A stretch of 64,000 bases of DNA from Megascapheus bottae (GCA_024803745.1 JANJXV010000030.1:1755001-1819000); one strand, 5' to 3'; shown: positions 30,296 through 60,002, counted from the stretch's first letter. A program made the numbers and translations. Notes: generated by a model not told the origin, from the letters alone.

Positions 30296-31354
30296 ACTTT
30301 CTGATCTTATGGGAAGATTAAACAAATGTGCTAGTCTTGATGAGCATAGACATGGTCACATCTTCCATAAGACTGCTTCAATGGAATTCCTCCTGGGACT
30401 GCTATCTTCTAAGGTATCAATAATACATTTGACTGGTTACTGGGGAGACAAGTTCTCTATTTTTAAGAGTACTTACAATATTAGTCATAGCCTTTGCCTC
30501 ATAGATATACCTAAGCTTAAGTTTTCTACAGATTATTACCTGATTCAAATCTACATGATTATATTCAATCATTTCTAGACCATTATTAGGCAACAATAGG
30601 GGGGAAGCGTCAGCCATTTAGAAATCTCCATGGCACTAAACCCTGAGAGGTGTTCCGTCCACATTCACAAACAAGTCAGTGTTCAATACAAGTGCTAACC
30701 TATGATTTTCAGGGCCTGTGTTAAGTGGCAGAAAGAAACTTGGATTTAGTTTATCTTACAAAAAGTGAAAAGGAACCAACGTCACCCTTAGTTCTGGACC
30801 CTGGTTTTAAAGATGTTCAAGGTCAAGTTGCCCATTGGGTCAGCTCCTCTGAGTCTGACACTTCCAGCAACCTCAGGCTTTGGTATAAGTGACCACTGCT
30901 CACATCCATGGTCACACAGTGCTTTTTTGAGTTGAATGTTTTAAGCCTGCACTTGTCCTAATTAGTTACACACAGCTATTTTTACAACCCAAGTTGAGAT
31001 TCAAACTGAGTTCCTATTAAAAATTTCTGAACTAGGCCATGTTTTAACCAAAAATAATAATGATGGATAACTAACAGTGCATTAGGACTTAGAAATATTT
31101 CTTTTTATAAAAAAAAATTTTGGTATTTTTCAAATCTTTCAATATATAAGTAAAAACTTTTCTTATGCTACAGTATGAGTTGACATTAAGGAGGTTTGTG
31201 CAAACATTAAGACACTGCTTACAGGTTAAAGTGCCAGCCAAGGACCATCTAGGAAGACTATTTTCTATTGCCGGGCGTTGGGCTTTTCCCTCTGACTTGA
31301 AGCTCACAATCGGTCTGTCCCAGTCGTTAGGCCCAGCCTGCGGACTCATGGCAG

Positions 31355-49139
<17,785 letters not shown>

Positions 49140-49310
49140 TCAGCTCGAGGCCCCGCCCAGACCCTCGGCGGGCCGGGAGCTGGAGTCCCGCGTGGGGCCC
49201 AGGCAGGGGGCGCACCCACGAAACCTATTGCTGAAAACCACACCTCCCAGGGTGCCCCGCGCCGAGAGTCACGCGGCGGCCGCTCAGGGTAAAGCGCGCG
49301 AGGCACACAC

Positions 49311-49460
49311 GGAGCATGCGCCTCCCTCGCGCCGCTCCCGGTAGGGGTGTAGGAAAGGCTCCACATACGGAGCATGCGCATTTCCTCGTGCCACGGCCTC
49401 CTCCAACGGTGGAGGCGGGGACTGCGCACATAGAGCATGCGCACTCCTCGCGCCATCGCC
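49311..49460. promoter_or_regulatory. Three tandem units each with GCATGCGC (NRF1-like)
   Basis: GCATGCGC occurs at 49314-49321, 49372-49379 and 49435-49442, each within a related unit of about 58-63 bp (AGCATGCGC then CTCGCGCC or CTCGTGCC). The core is contained in the NRF1 palindrome. Position just upstream of B3GALNT2 suggests a promoter role; binding is inferred. Confidence 0.6.
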
Positions 49461-49676
49461 CCTCACGGTCGAAGCCAGCCCTGCGCGCTGGGCACCGGCG
49501 CCCTTTCCCCTCCGCCCCCAGCGCGGCCAGAGCTCCTCCGAGTCGGTGTTCTGCTCGGCTAGGAGAGGACCCCGGCCATCCACTGGAGCCCAGCGCAGCG
49601 CTCGCGATCCTCCAGTGCCGAGCGGGACGCGGCCGGCCCGGACCCCGCCAGCCCCGCGAGAAGAACTTCAGGCCGG

Positions 49677-50745
49677 CCCCTGGGCCCCCGACCCCCGGGC
49701 CCCCGGACCCCGGACTCCCCGACCCCCGGACCCCCCAGACCTCCGGACACCCCCGATCCCCCGACCCCCGGACACCCCCGACCCCCGGACCTCCCGACCC
49801 CCGGACACCCCTGACCGCCGGACACCCCCGACCCCGGACCCCCCGATCCCCAGACCCCCCGACCCCCGGACACCCCCGACCGCCGGACACCCCCGGGCCC
49901 CCCGACCCCCGGGCCCCCCGACCCCAGACCCCCGACCCCCGGACCCCCCGGGCCCCCCGACCTCCGGACACCCCCGACCTCCGGACACCCCCGACCCCCG
50001 GACACCCCCGACCCCCGGGCCCCCCGACCTCCGGACTCCCCCGGGCCCCCCGACCCCCGGACCCCCCGACCTCCGGACACCCCCGACCCCTAGGCCCTCC
50101 GACCTCCGGGCCCCCCGACCTCTGGACACCCCCGGGCCCCCCGACCTCCGGACACCCGGACCCCCGGACCCCCCGAACCCTGAACCCCCCGACCTCCGGA
50201 CACCCCGACCCTCGGACCCCCCGACCTCCGGACACCCCGAACCCCGGACACCCCCTACCTCCAGACACCCCTGACCCCCTGGTCCCCCGACCCCCGGACA
50301 CCCCCTACCTCCTGACCCCCGGGCCCCCCGACCCCCGGACACCCCCTACCTCCAGACACCCCTGACCCCCGGGCCCCCCGACCCCCGGACACCCCCTACC
50401 TCCAGACACCCCTGACCCCCGGGCCCCCCGACCCCCGGACACCCCCTACCTCCAGACACCCCTGACCCCCGGGCCCCCCGACCCCCGGACACCCCCTACC
50501 TCCAGACACCCCTGACCCCCGGGCCCCCAGACCCCCGGACACCCCCTACCTCCAGACACCCCTGACCCCCGGGCCCCCCGACCCCCGGACACCCCCTACC
50601 TCCAGACACCCCTGACCCCCGGGCCCCCCGACCCCCGGACACCCCCTACCTCCAGACACCCCTGACCCCCGGGCCCCCAGACCCCCGGACACCCCCTACC
50701 TCCAGACACCCCCGACCCCCGGGCCCCCCGATCCCCCACCGTCCC
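49677..50745. repeat. C-rich minisatellite with 50-bp homogeneous portion
   Basis: The plus strand is almost entirely C-runs split by GA, GGAC and CTCCGGAC. From 49677 to about 50235 the unit is irregular (roughly 12-22 bp, core CCCCCGACCTCCGGACAC). From about 50341 to 50735 it is a clean 50-bp tandem array: TCCAGACACC recurs at 50351, 50401, 50451, 50501, 50551, 50601, 50651 and 50701. The minus strand is correspondingly G-rich with many runs of 4-6 G. Long frames with Pro-rich or Gly-rich products here are by-products of the repeat. Confidence 0.95.
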
Positions 50746-50839
50746 CACCCCGCAATGGCCCGCCGGGGAGCTTGCAGTCTGCTGGTGGGCCTGCCTGACC
50801 GGCTGGTTGATTCACGGCTGGGGCTGGGGCTGGGGCTTT

Positions 50840-51200
50840 GCTGCCCCAGGCTGGCACTCCACCACTTGGGCCACAGCTCCACTCTGGAGAGCAGTCGTGG
50901 ACTTCTCTGTCTGGACAGACTGAAACCACCCTCCCCTTGAGTAGCTAAGGTGACAGATGTAAGGCAGTGGTGCCCTGCTTGTCTTAAAATACATAAAATT
51001 AGCACACAGGCGTACTGGAGCTGGAACTCAGGCTTGGACTCGGCCCCTTAGCTTTTCACTTAAGGCCAGTGTTCTACACTGGAGCCACAACTCCATTTTC
51101 AGCTTTGTGCTTCTTAATTGGTGAGTCCCACCTGCTTTCATGCTGGGGCTTCCTAAGAAAGAGGATTACAAAGTAGTGAACCACCAGAGCCCAACCTATG
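50840..51200 (-). mobile_element. Two decayed antisense B1/Geo SINEs
   Basis: 50840-50985 (CACTCCACCACTTGGGCCAC) and 51008-51200 (GGAGCTGGAACTCAGGCTTG to GAACCACCAGAGCCC). Confidence 0.65.
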
Positions 51201-51679
51201 TTAAAATGTTTAAGCCAAAAATCTAAGAACCTCCCCCCACCCCAACAAAAAAGAAATAATGAAATGGAATGGCTTGTGCTTTCTTGTCTTGAGGAGGGAG
51301 GATGGGCGGCCAGGTTCCCGCCCCACTCGGGAATATTGAATGCTGTGTGAACAGTGCCAGTAGCAACCGTTTAGATTATCATTCAAACTGGAGTTCTGAG
51401 AGAAGAGAAGCTGGAGAAAACTAAACTAGGCAGATACGTGCCAAGACACATTTTCTAGGTAAATCATTCCTCTTTACACTTAGCGGCTATTTTTTTTCCA
51501 ACAGTAGATGGCAGTAAAATGCTTGTCTGTTTTTTCTTATTTAATTTGTTGGAAGAAATTGGATGACAACTAAGATTGGCAAAGCTTAGTTAACCCATAA
51601 CCACAGGGGTAAGCTTGAAGTAAGAGATCTCAAGTTGGATTTTACTCCAGAAAAAAATATTGTACATTTGGTTTGGGTT
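51201..51679. other. Intergenic stretch without recognised feature
   Basis: Between B3GALNT2 and GNG4. A-rich tail remnants at 51235-51260; nothing else supported. Confidence 0.45.
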
Positions 51680-51908
51680 GTTTGTTTTGATGCTGGTCCT
51701 TGAACTCAGGGCTTGGGAACTGTCCCTGAGATTCTTTTTTGCTCAAGGCTAGTGCTCTTCACTTGAGCCATAGTGCCACTTCCAACTTTTTCTGTGATTA
51801 ATTAGAGATCAGAGTCTTACAGACTTTCTTGCCTGGGCTGGCTTTGAACTGCAATTCTTGGCCTTCTGAGTAGCTAGGAATATAGGTATGAGTCACCAGT
51901 GCCTGGCT
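51680..51908 (-). mobile_element. B1/Geo SINE, antisense
   Basis: GATGCTGGTCCTTGAACTCA to ATGAGTCACCAGTGCCTGGC. Confidence 0.85.
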
Positions 51909-52021
51909 CTATTACATATTTTTCTAAAAAGGAGAATGTTGATCCTGGTGGGGGGAAGTAATATATATTGTTTTTTATTATGTTTTCCTAATCATTCTCC
52001 CCTTTAAAAATGAAAGTATGA

Positions 52022-52262
52022 ATCGGGCACAGTGGCTCACACCTGTAATCCTAGCTATTTGGGAGGCTGAGATCTAAGGATCAAGGTTCAAAGCCAGCCT
52101 GGGCACAAAAGGACCTGAGACTCTTATCTCCAATTAACCTCTAGAAAATGGGGAATGGGGCTTCGTACAAGGGTAGGGTGGAAGCCTTGAACTGAAGAGC
52201 TCAGGGACAGCGCCCAGGCCAACTTCAAGCCCCCTGGCCCCCCCCCAAAAAAAAAGAGAGAG
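52022..52262 (+). mobile_element. B1/Geo SINE, sense
   Basis: GGGCACAGTGGCTCACACCT to GCCAACTTCAAGCCCCCTGG plus a C-run and A-run. Confidence 0.88.
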
Positions 52263-52439
52263 ACTAGGAGAGAGGGAAGAGAAGATACTCTGTGAAAGTA
52301 AGTTTACTTATTACCTGACTCATATAATTGTAATCCCTTGATATATCACCTTAATAATAGTTAAAAATTCTTAAACAGTTAAAATTCTTAAATAGTTAAA
52401 AATTCTTAAAATTAAAATGCAAAAAAAAATTAAAATGCA

Positions 52440-52738
52440 AATTGGGGTGGACAGCACTCAAGCCCTAAGTTCAAGCCTTAAAGACTGGTACACACACACA
52501 CAATTGAAGTTGGCAGTCAGTGGCTTATACCTACAATTCTAGGTATTCTGGAATCTGAGATCTGATTGTGGTTTGAAGCCAGCCAAGTGAAAAGTCCTAG
52601 AAACTCTTATCTCCAATTAACTAGCAAAAAAAACCCAGAAGTAGAGTGTGGCTCGAGTGATTGAGGGCCAGCTTGAGCAGAGAAAGCTAAGCAAGAATGT
52701 GAGTCCCTGAGTTCAAGCCTTTGTACTAGCATTTTTAA
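52440..52738 (+). mobile_element. Geo tail followed by B1/Geo SINE, sense
   Basis: 52440-52500 is a right-monomer tail (CACTCAAGCCCTAAGTTCAA). 52505-52738 is a decayed dimer (CAGTCAGTGGCTTATACCTA to GAGTTCAAGCCTTTGTACTA). Confidence 0.75.
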
Positions 52739-52788
52739 AGAGAGATTCTAGACTGGGGGATATGTCACTCTGGAGGCCCTGTTTTCAG

Positions 52789-52789
<1 letters not shown>

Positions 52790-52822
<33 letters not shown>
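52790..52822. repeat. (CA)n microsatellite
   Basis: About 16 uninterrupted CA dinucleotides. Confidence 0.95.
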
Positions 52823-52827
<5 letters not shown>

Positions 52828-53389
52828 CTACGCCTTCTTCAGTCTCACCTGTACCCTGTTGCCTCCTCCTCCACACCTCACACTCCTCCCTCCTCTGGGA
52901 TCTCCCCTTGGTCTTTACTCTTCCTATACTTGCCATGTGTTAAGAATCCTGTTTTAGGAGGTAAAAGAAGAGGAACATCTTTCTCCCACACTCTGTCTTT
53001 AGATTACAAATTAACATCATGCCTATGTTTGCCCAAACATCATTAAAATGACTTCAAAGCCTTGAGGTGAAAAAGTGGACAAAGTCTTGTGCTGAACTGC
53101 AGAGCCAATTAATTTCAAGTGCTGCCAAAGAAGATGGGACTGGATCTTCAAAACCATGTTGCATTAATTCAGCAAGAACATCAGAAGCGGTCTGAGTGGC
53201 AAGACAGGTAGAAGGGCGTGGCTGGACTGCACTGGGCAGGGCACCCCCCATCCCAGTGGGCTGTCCTGAGGTGAGTGTCCCCTCTGCCACCCCACGCAGC
53301 TCTTCCCTCTGATAGTTACCCTGCGGCGAGTGTCTCTTCAAACGATGCTGGGCCAAAACCTCGAACGGTCTTCTGCTACTCTTCTTGGA

Positions 53390-53485
53390 AACAGATGGCT
53401 CAGAAGTTGAAGACACGAATTCTGAAGTCAGGCTCTCTAGGTTCGAATCCCAGCTCTTCCTTCTCCTGGTTGTGTGGCTGGGACA
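53390..53485 (+). mobile_element. MIR fragment, sense
   Basis: AAGTCAGGCTCTCTAGGTTC, GAATCCCAGCTCTTCC and GTTGTGTGGCTGGGACA fit the MIR tRNA-related and core regions. Confidence 0.7.
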
Positions 53486-53745
53486 CAAGAGACTAGATGG
53501 ATGGAGTATCTACCAGAGTCGATGGTCACATGTTCTGGAAGCTTGCAAGCCCATCCGTGTTACACTGAGAGCTTGAGACCAGCCTTGGTGGGAGGAGTTA
53601 CACCAAGGAAACTGGCGGGTGCTGCAGGTCAGTGTCTGCCCCCGCCCCGCCCCACGGCTGCCCCTGCCCAGAGGTTTCCATGGGCCAAAACCTGGACTTT
53701 GCCAAGGCAGAACCTGTGGCAGGTAATGCATGTGGAGTAGAGATG

Positions 53746-53782
53746 GGAGGGAAGGAGGGAGGGAAGGAGGGAGGGAGGAAGC
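53746..53782. repeat. GGGA/AAGG-rich simple repeat
   Basis: Purine-rich repeated GGAGGGAAGGAG, plus strand. Confidence 0.9.
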
Positions 53783-53939
53783 AAGACAGCCCCAAGGATT
53801 GCCTTGGATTCACTGCCTCGCTTCCACCCACTCCCAAGTAGTCTCTCCACTCATGAGACCATCAATACCCAACACTCAGGAGTCAGACTCCCAGGACACT
53901 GCCACCTTCCGAGCTGGGGCCAGATCCTGAGGACCTTGC

Positions 53940-54370
53940 CAGCCACAAACCATCAAAACAACACCTGCTTGTACACGTAGAATTCTAAGTTTAGCTCGTG
54001 TTTCACTTGCCTGAGTGGTTAGAGGGAATTTAGCCACTGAAAATTCTTTTCTACTTTTTCCAATGAAAGCTGAGGCTGTAAAGATAATTTATAACAGCAT
54101 TTGGTATTTCAGTAAACAAATATGCTCTGAAAATGTAAATAGTTATGTTGAAATGAAATGTGCCAAAAATTCACATTAATTATATACAAGTTATTAAAGG
54201 CTCGTGAGCCAATAAACTCTTGGTAACAGATTGCCGCTATCTGGATGCTAAAAATATATTCTGACTCAGCGTGACCATGAACTAATTCATCATGTGCATC
54301 TTAGTATATACAGAAATATAAATCTAAGTATCAATACACGGGCTTGATTGCAAACTGAGTGGAAAGTCAT
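53940..54370. other. SINE-free AT-rich block, possible conserved non-coding element
   Basis: 430 bp of AT-rich, low-complexity-free sequence with no SINE and no coding signal, between GC-rich flanks downstream of GNG4. It looks like conserved non-coding DNA, but that needs alignment. Confidence 0.35.
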
Positions 54371-55939
54371 GCTGTTGGGGGGCCGGGGGCAGGGGGATAG
54401 TCAGTGGTGTGGACAGCCTGCTCTCCCGGGCCTGGAAGTGCTGGATAGTGAGTGAGTGTCCTGTCACCTCTGAAGGGCTGAGGACACAGAATTGTAAATA
54501 AATTTGTCCAAGCTCAGCTACCTAATAGCACAAAACTCCTCTGCCCTTCGATCACTGTAGTTCTCCCCTTCCCCCCCCCCCCCGCGTTGCTGACAATCCA
54601 GCTTCTCCATGGAGCTTTTGAGGTCCAGCTGAGAATCAGAGGCTCTGTGCTCACCCCAGGACCCAGCAAGCAAAGCTTCTAGAAGAGGGCAGGTGGCTGA
54701 GCCCCATGGGGCACAGAGAAAGGAGTCAGCCCTGGAGAAACAACACAGGCTTGGAAGTGGACCAAGCCCCGCTGGGGGAGCCGTGTTGGGGTGCAGTGTG
54801 TTGTCACACCCGCTGCTCCGGCCCCACTGGGTCACTGCAGGCCCCCATGGGACTTGGGCTCCTGTCATAGAGGCTCTGTGACATGGAGTTTCCTGGCGGG
54901 ACATCCTGTCCTTTCCTCCCCCGGGGTGGTTGGTGGGAAGGCGGAAGGGCTGAGGCTTCACCTTGTCTGTCCATCCGGGAGTCTCAGTGGGATCCTCCCT
55001 CTCACCCACAGTCCCAGGCTCTCAGCGCCTCAGCCAGCCTAGCCAGCCAGGCCACTCACACTGTCAGACACACTGGTGAAATGCCCCCAAGGACACAGCC
55101 ATCACCAAGGTCGTGTCAAACATGACACGAAAGCTGAGCAAAGCGCCCCGAAAGGACGAAACAAGCGCCAGCGGTTCTCCCAGTTGCTAGCCGCAGATCT
55201 CTTTATTGAAGTCAAACACGTACAGGGAAGCACCGGAATCAAAGGTGGACAGCAGGGAGAGCGCTCCCAGAACAAACAGATCCAGACAGAACATTCCAGA
55301 AGCTCTCCATAGCCCCATCTCCTCCCTCTAGGAGTACCCAGAGGGGAATCACAAGCACGCATTTGCCTCTGTGACTACCCACCATCTTTGTGAGGGTGGA
55401 GCTGCAGGCCGCTTGCTCTTCCACCACAGGGAGAACCACCTGGCCTGTGGGGAGCACTCTGCCCCCTTCCTGGTGGGGCCACATCCAGGAGCCCAACCTC
55501 TAGCTCACCAGAGTTACATCCAGCTCTCTACAGCAGGCTGTCTCCTGGAAGAAGATTTACCGAATGGAGCCGGGGTCACAGAAGTCACAGGAAGATAGAG
55601 TGGGGACACAGAGGATGGGTGAGGCCTCGGAGCCACACAGCCATGTCCTTCCAGGAGCCCTGTGGTCCCTGGACCTGGGAACAGGCCGCCCGCCAGCCCT
55701 GCAGTGTGCCAGCCCCGGACAGCTTCCCCGCAGAACCATGGCCGCCTCTGGCCACTCAGCTTCCTTCACCTCTGCGTCCCAGTAGGAAGCAGGGGGGTGG
55801 GCTGCAGCCTGCACCAGAGGGAGGGGGCGCTGACACCTGCCGGGGCCTACCGGCAGCAAATTGAGGTTCCTGAAATAGGGGGCAGGGACTGGAAAAAATA
55901 GAAGAGAGACAAACACGTCGGGTCCAGGAGGCCTGCAGC
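54371..55939. other. Intergenic GC-rich stretch downstream of GNG4
   Basis: No SINE or gene recognised. It could hold a longer GNG4 3'UTR up to the second signal at 55207-55202. A poly(C) run lies at about 54571-54583. Confidence 0.45.
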
Positions 55940-57992
55940 CCAGGTAAAAACTGCAGCCTCGTTTATTCTCAACTCCAGGTTTATATTCCTTCTTGAAACC
56001 AGGGAACTTCCAGGTGTTACATTCATATGGTAAATCTCAGGTCATTTAAGCAGAATAAGGCCAGAAAACAATAAGACAATAAAGCAAGGTACAGTTTGAT
56101 TCCACTCTGGCTCCCAACAGACACCAACCCACCCCACCCCACAACCACAGCCCAAAGAAGCTGCAGTTGGGGGGCAGCAGACATGACTTCATTCAGCTCC
56201 CACACGTGATCTTGTCTTCAGGCTGCAGAAACTGAGTTCCAGGACAGTCAGAAGGGAAGACCCACAAACAAAATCCCCAGGTTTGTAAGGGAGAGGCGCC
56301 ATGGAAGGCCAGAAAAATATCTCCCGGGAGAAGTGAGGAAGGGAGCCAGAGGCAGAATACAGAACGTCTATCAGATTAAAATTCAGTGGAAGGTTACATG
56401 CACTTTTTCCTCTTGACCTGACTATACCCCTCCGTGCAGATCCTGGGCATTCTCTGTAGACCAGCCTGCTCCTGGTTAACCATGCCCAGGCCCTGTTCCA
56501 CACCAAGAGCTCGGAAGGAGGCTCAGCCTTATCACCACACCCAGAGGGCCAACTGCAGCAGTCAGTGCACGGCTCCTGACCCCAGAGCTATTCCATGAGC
56601 TTTCATGAAACCAGTGGCTCACGACTGTCATCCTAGCTACTCAGGAAGCTGGGATCTGAGGATCACGGTTCAAAGCCAGCCCAGCAAGGAAAGCCTGTGA
56701 AACTCATCTGCAATAAACTATTCAGAAAAAGCTGGAGGTGGTGCTGAGGCTCAAGTGGTAGAACACTAGCCTTGAGAACAAAGAGGCTAAGTAAGGAACA
56801 GAACCCAGGCCCTGATTTCAAACTCCAGGATTGCCAAAAATATAGAAATAAAAACAAAAGAAAACCAAGAACAGGTTTGGCAGGAGAAGCAAGGAGCAGC
56901 AACACAGTAAGGCCACTCACAAAGATAGCAAGTCGTGAAGGGATCCAAACCTAGGGGCTGCTTTGCAGACAATCTGAATTCTTCACCCAAGTGAACCAGC
57001 ATCTTTGAAGCCACTCATCATCTTGACATTTAGTATGTATTTGTTTTAGATGATAATCTGAGCTTTCCTCAATTTCCTCCCAGACACTAACACAGAGGGT
57101 GAAATACCCCTGCCGCCATCTTTTAGGTGAGGTGGCACAGGTGAGGGCAGCAAACACACCTGTGAGCGAGCTGCAGGCATTTAAGCCAGGCAGGGGTCAC
57201 AGCTCAGAGGCTCCAGGAGGAAGAAGTCTCGGTTGTCCCTGCGACAAGCAGTCCGTTTCCTGTCTGTAACTTATTTACCATCTTTCCGTGGCTCAGGCTC
57301 TGCCACGTGGACCTATCTATGCTCATGGCACTTACTGCTGGAGGACTGAGGAAGCCAACGCATGAGGGTGGCACCAGGGGTCCAGGGCCATGGCACGCAT
57401 GTGCCTTTGTGGAGGGAGCCCATAGAAAAACCAAAGCAGAGCCAGCAAGAGGGAAGGAGGAGGAGGTGGCCTTCAGGGAAGAGGGACGAGATGGCTCCAC
57501 CAGTCTGGCCAGGACATGTCACTGGTGTCATGGGAGCCACAGCCAGACCTAGCAGAGCCACCATAGAATGGCAGTGAGGAACCCTGGGCCAGGGCTGTCA
57601 CACAGCTTCTCTCCTAACAGGGTGCTGGAGAGGCACAAAGCGGCACACCTGCCCATTTCTAGGCTTCCCTCCTCCCTGTGGTGCACGGAGGACCCTGGGA
57701 CCCAACTGACATCTCAGCGACTATGCGCTGAGTTGTATTAACTTGCTATATTTAAGCTCGGTGACAGATGTTTGAAGTGTAACTCCACACCATGTTTACA
57801 CGGTACATTGGTTATGTGGCTGTAACGTGGTCTATTTTTTTCTTTTTTGCTATTAATATAAAAAGGGAAAGAAGACAAGAAGACACTGAATGTCACAAAG
57901 AAAGCCCAGGGAACCTAGACAAGCGGCCGCCTCTGCGGTGGGCAGGGAGGGCTGGGGCATGCATGGAGGCAAGGAGCCACCTCACCCAGCGG
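55940..57992 (-). other. GNG4: GNG4 3'UTR (inferred extent)
   Basis: Reading leftwards from the stop codon, the first canonical minus-strand AATAAA I found is at 55967-55962, followed by a U/GU-rich stretch (TGTTTGTCTCTC), giving about 2.05 kb. Another AATAAA lies at 55207-55202. One B1/Geo SINE (56608-56840) sits within it. Confidence 0.5.
56608..56840 (+). mobile_element. B1/Geo SINE, sense
   Basis: CCAGTGGCTCACGACTGTCA to TTTCAAACTCCAGGATTGCC. It lies in the inferred GNG4 3'UTR, antisense to that transcript. Confidence 0.88.
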
Positions 57993-58121
57993 CTAGAGAA
58001 TGGCGCAGAAGAACTTCTTCTCACGGAACGGGTTTTCCGAGGCAGGCACGGGAGAGATGAGCGGGTCCTCCCGCAGGTGGGATTCGCAGTAGGCCAGGAG
58101 GTCGGCGGCTGCCTGGGAGAC
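57993..58121 (-). CDS. GNG4: GNG4 last coding exon, G-protein gamma-4 (partial)
   Basis: The acceptor CCCGCAG is followed by 42 codons and [23 protein letters not shown], then a segment ending [11 protein letters not shown]. This matches the C-terminal 42 of the 75 residues of GNG4. [10 protein letters not shown] is the conserved gamma-subunit tail; CAIL is a CaaX box, and Leu at the end is the geranylgeranylation type. Known role: prenylated gamma subunit that pairs with beta at the plasma membrane, mainly neural. The first coding exon (33 residues) is not in the window and must lie to the right. Confidence 0.95.
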   Translation of the reverse strand, partial: VSQAAADLLAYCESHLREDPLISPVPASENPFREKKFFCAIL

Positions 58122-59581
58122 CTGCGGGACACACACAGGAAGCGGTCACACAGGCAGCTCACAAGGTCGGGCCACCCAGGCCCGCAACCTTGGCCCTCAG
58201 CCAAGCCAGGGGCCGCAGGGCCTGGTACCAGGCCAGCAGATGGGTTTGGAAGTTGCTGTTCAGCGCAGGCAACTCTGGGCTTTCGGGTAGCCTCAAAAAG
58301 AGCCTGGATGTCACCTCCCCAGGTGGGGCTGGAGGAGCCGGGCCAGACTTACAGGGGCTCTGCTCATCAAGTCCCCGAAGGACGATGTGGAATGCCAGCC
58401 CTGGCCAGCCAGGGTGACACTGATCACTTACCTCCCTGGGGTCCTCTGGTGATAAGGCCAGGAGGGACGCATGCCTGCGGTCATCGCTGGACAGGTCCCA
58501 CAGGCAGAGACCGTTTGGAAGTGTGGGGCAGCATTCCCAGCAGAGCACACTGTCCCCAACCAGAAAGCCCTTTCCCCTGCGGTTTCCTTTAGACCTTTCC
58601 CGACACTGACACATGTGTGGGGGAGAGGCGGCGGGCAGGGTGGTGTGCACAGGCTGCAGGCTGCCTGTGTCCTGCGCTCAGCCACCTCCATCCACGCAGG
58701 CTGCCGACACCCCACAGAGCTTCCCCTGAGCTCCAGCCCAGACCCACGCAGCCAGTGACTGAGCCTTCAGCTCATGCCAGCTGAGACAGATCATGAAGCT
58801 TTTCCTAATAAACCCACTAGCAGTCACGCAGGGGTGTCTACTACGTCCTGACAACGCCAATGCTGGGTGCGTGGAGGGGAGAAAGGAAGAGCCACAGACA
58901 CCAGCTTCCTCGTCCTACCTCCACCCTGAGCCAACACAGAAGACAGAGCTGGAGGCCACAGTGCCATGGTGGACCCAGGTGAGACAACTGCTGGACATGG
59001 CTCAGGCCAGCAGAGGCAAGGCAGCCCGCCATACTGGAAGGCCACGGCTCTGGAGGCACACGAGATACTGGGATTTGGGGGCAGCCCCGAGGAGGAGCTG
59101 GCAGGCCTGTGTCCCTCAGCCCCGTGTCTGCAACGCCCCAGCAATTGTGCTGGGAATGCCTGGCCTTGCCCATTCTAGGCATTTGCCTGTCACCTCCCCA
59201 GTGAGTCACCTCAGCAGGACCCTTGTTCTCAAGGAAGCAGCATGGTTTGCTGAGTTCCATCACACTTGAGGAAGCCGGCCTCGAAGCCCAGTTCAAGTGC
59301 AGCCCTGGTTGCTGCATTCATTTCCAGGTGATGTCAGGACTTTGGACATAGGAGCTGCTGCGGCCTGAATGCGGCATTCAACGATGTCACACGTGTCCCG
59401 CCCTCCCCAGCAGGTGAGGTCTTGCTGCAGGACGGGGTCCACAAAAGGATGAATGTGGCCTGATTTTCCTGATTTACCCATGACTGTCCCTCGGTCCGGC
59501 CAGGTGCTGCTCTGTGCTCGCAGACTTCCCAACCTGCAGAGCTGCGAAGTAAGTTGCTTTCCTCGTGGATTTCCCAAGTGT

Positions 59582-59670
59582 TGCTGAGTGCAGTGGCTCA
59601 CGCTGGAATCTTAGCTACCTGAGAGCTGAACCTCACTCAGCCCTAGCCAGCCGTGGTGGTGTGAGTCCGC
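59582..59670 (+). mobile_element. B1 head fragment, sense
   Basis: GAGTGCAGTGGCTCACGCTG then TAGCTACCTGAGAGCTGAA. Confidence 0.65.
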
Positions 59671-59743
59671 TGTTCCCCCCGGGGCCCGAGTGTGAAGAGG
59701 ATCACGGTCCAGGCTGTTCCGCCATACACCTAAAACTACCTAA

Positions 59744-59975
59744 GCCAGGTGCCGGGGGACCTGTCATCCCAGCTACTCAGGAGACTGAGATCTGAGGATG
59801 GCGCTTCAAATCCAGCCTGGGCACAAAACTCTGTGAGACTCTTATCTCCAAGAAACTATTCAAAAAAAGCTCAAAGTGGTGCTGAGGCTCCAGTGGTGGG
59901 AAGACGCTCAGAGACACCCCAGGACCAACCAGCAACACAACGACCACAAAAACCCTGCCTCAAAAAAAGTAATCA
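59744..59975 (+). mobile_element. B1/Geo SINE, sense
   Basis: GCTACTCAGGAGACTGAGAT to CTGCCTCAAAAAAAGTAATC; the tail is rearranged. Confidence 0.8.
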
Positions 59976-60002
59976 AGGCAAAGGGCAGGGGGGGGGGTGT
60001 TG

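Noticed and set aside
50341..50735. CRISPR-like regular array
   Set aside because: The 50-bp units are directly adjacent with no unique spacers, in a vertebrate genome; it is a minisatellite.
57792..58592. 266-codon plus-strand frame over the GNG4 exon
   Set aside because: It is the antisense shadow of the GNG4 last exon, whose minus-strand frame is unmistakable.
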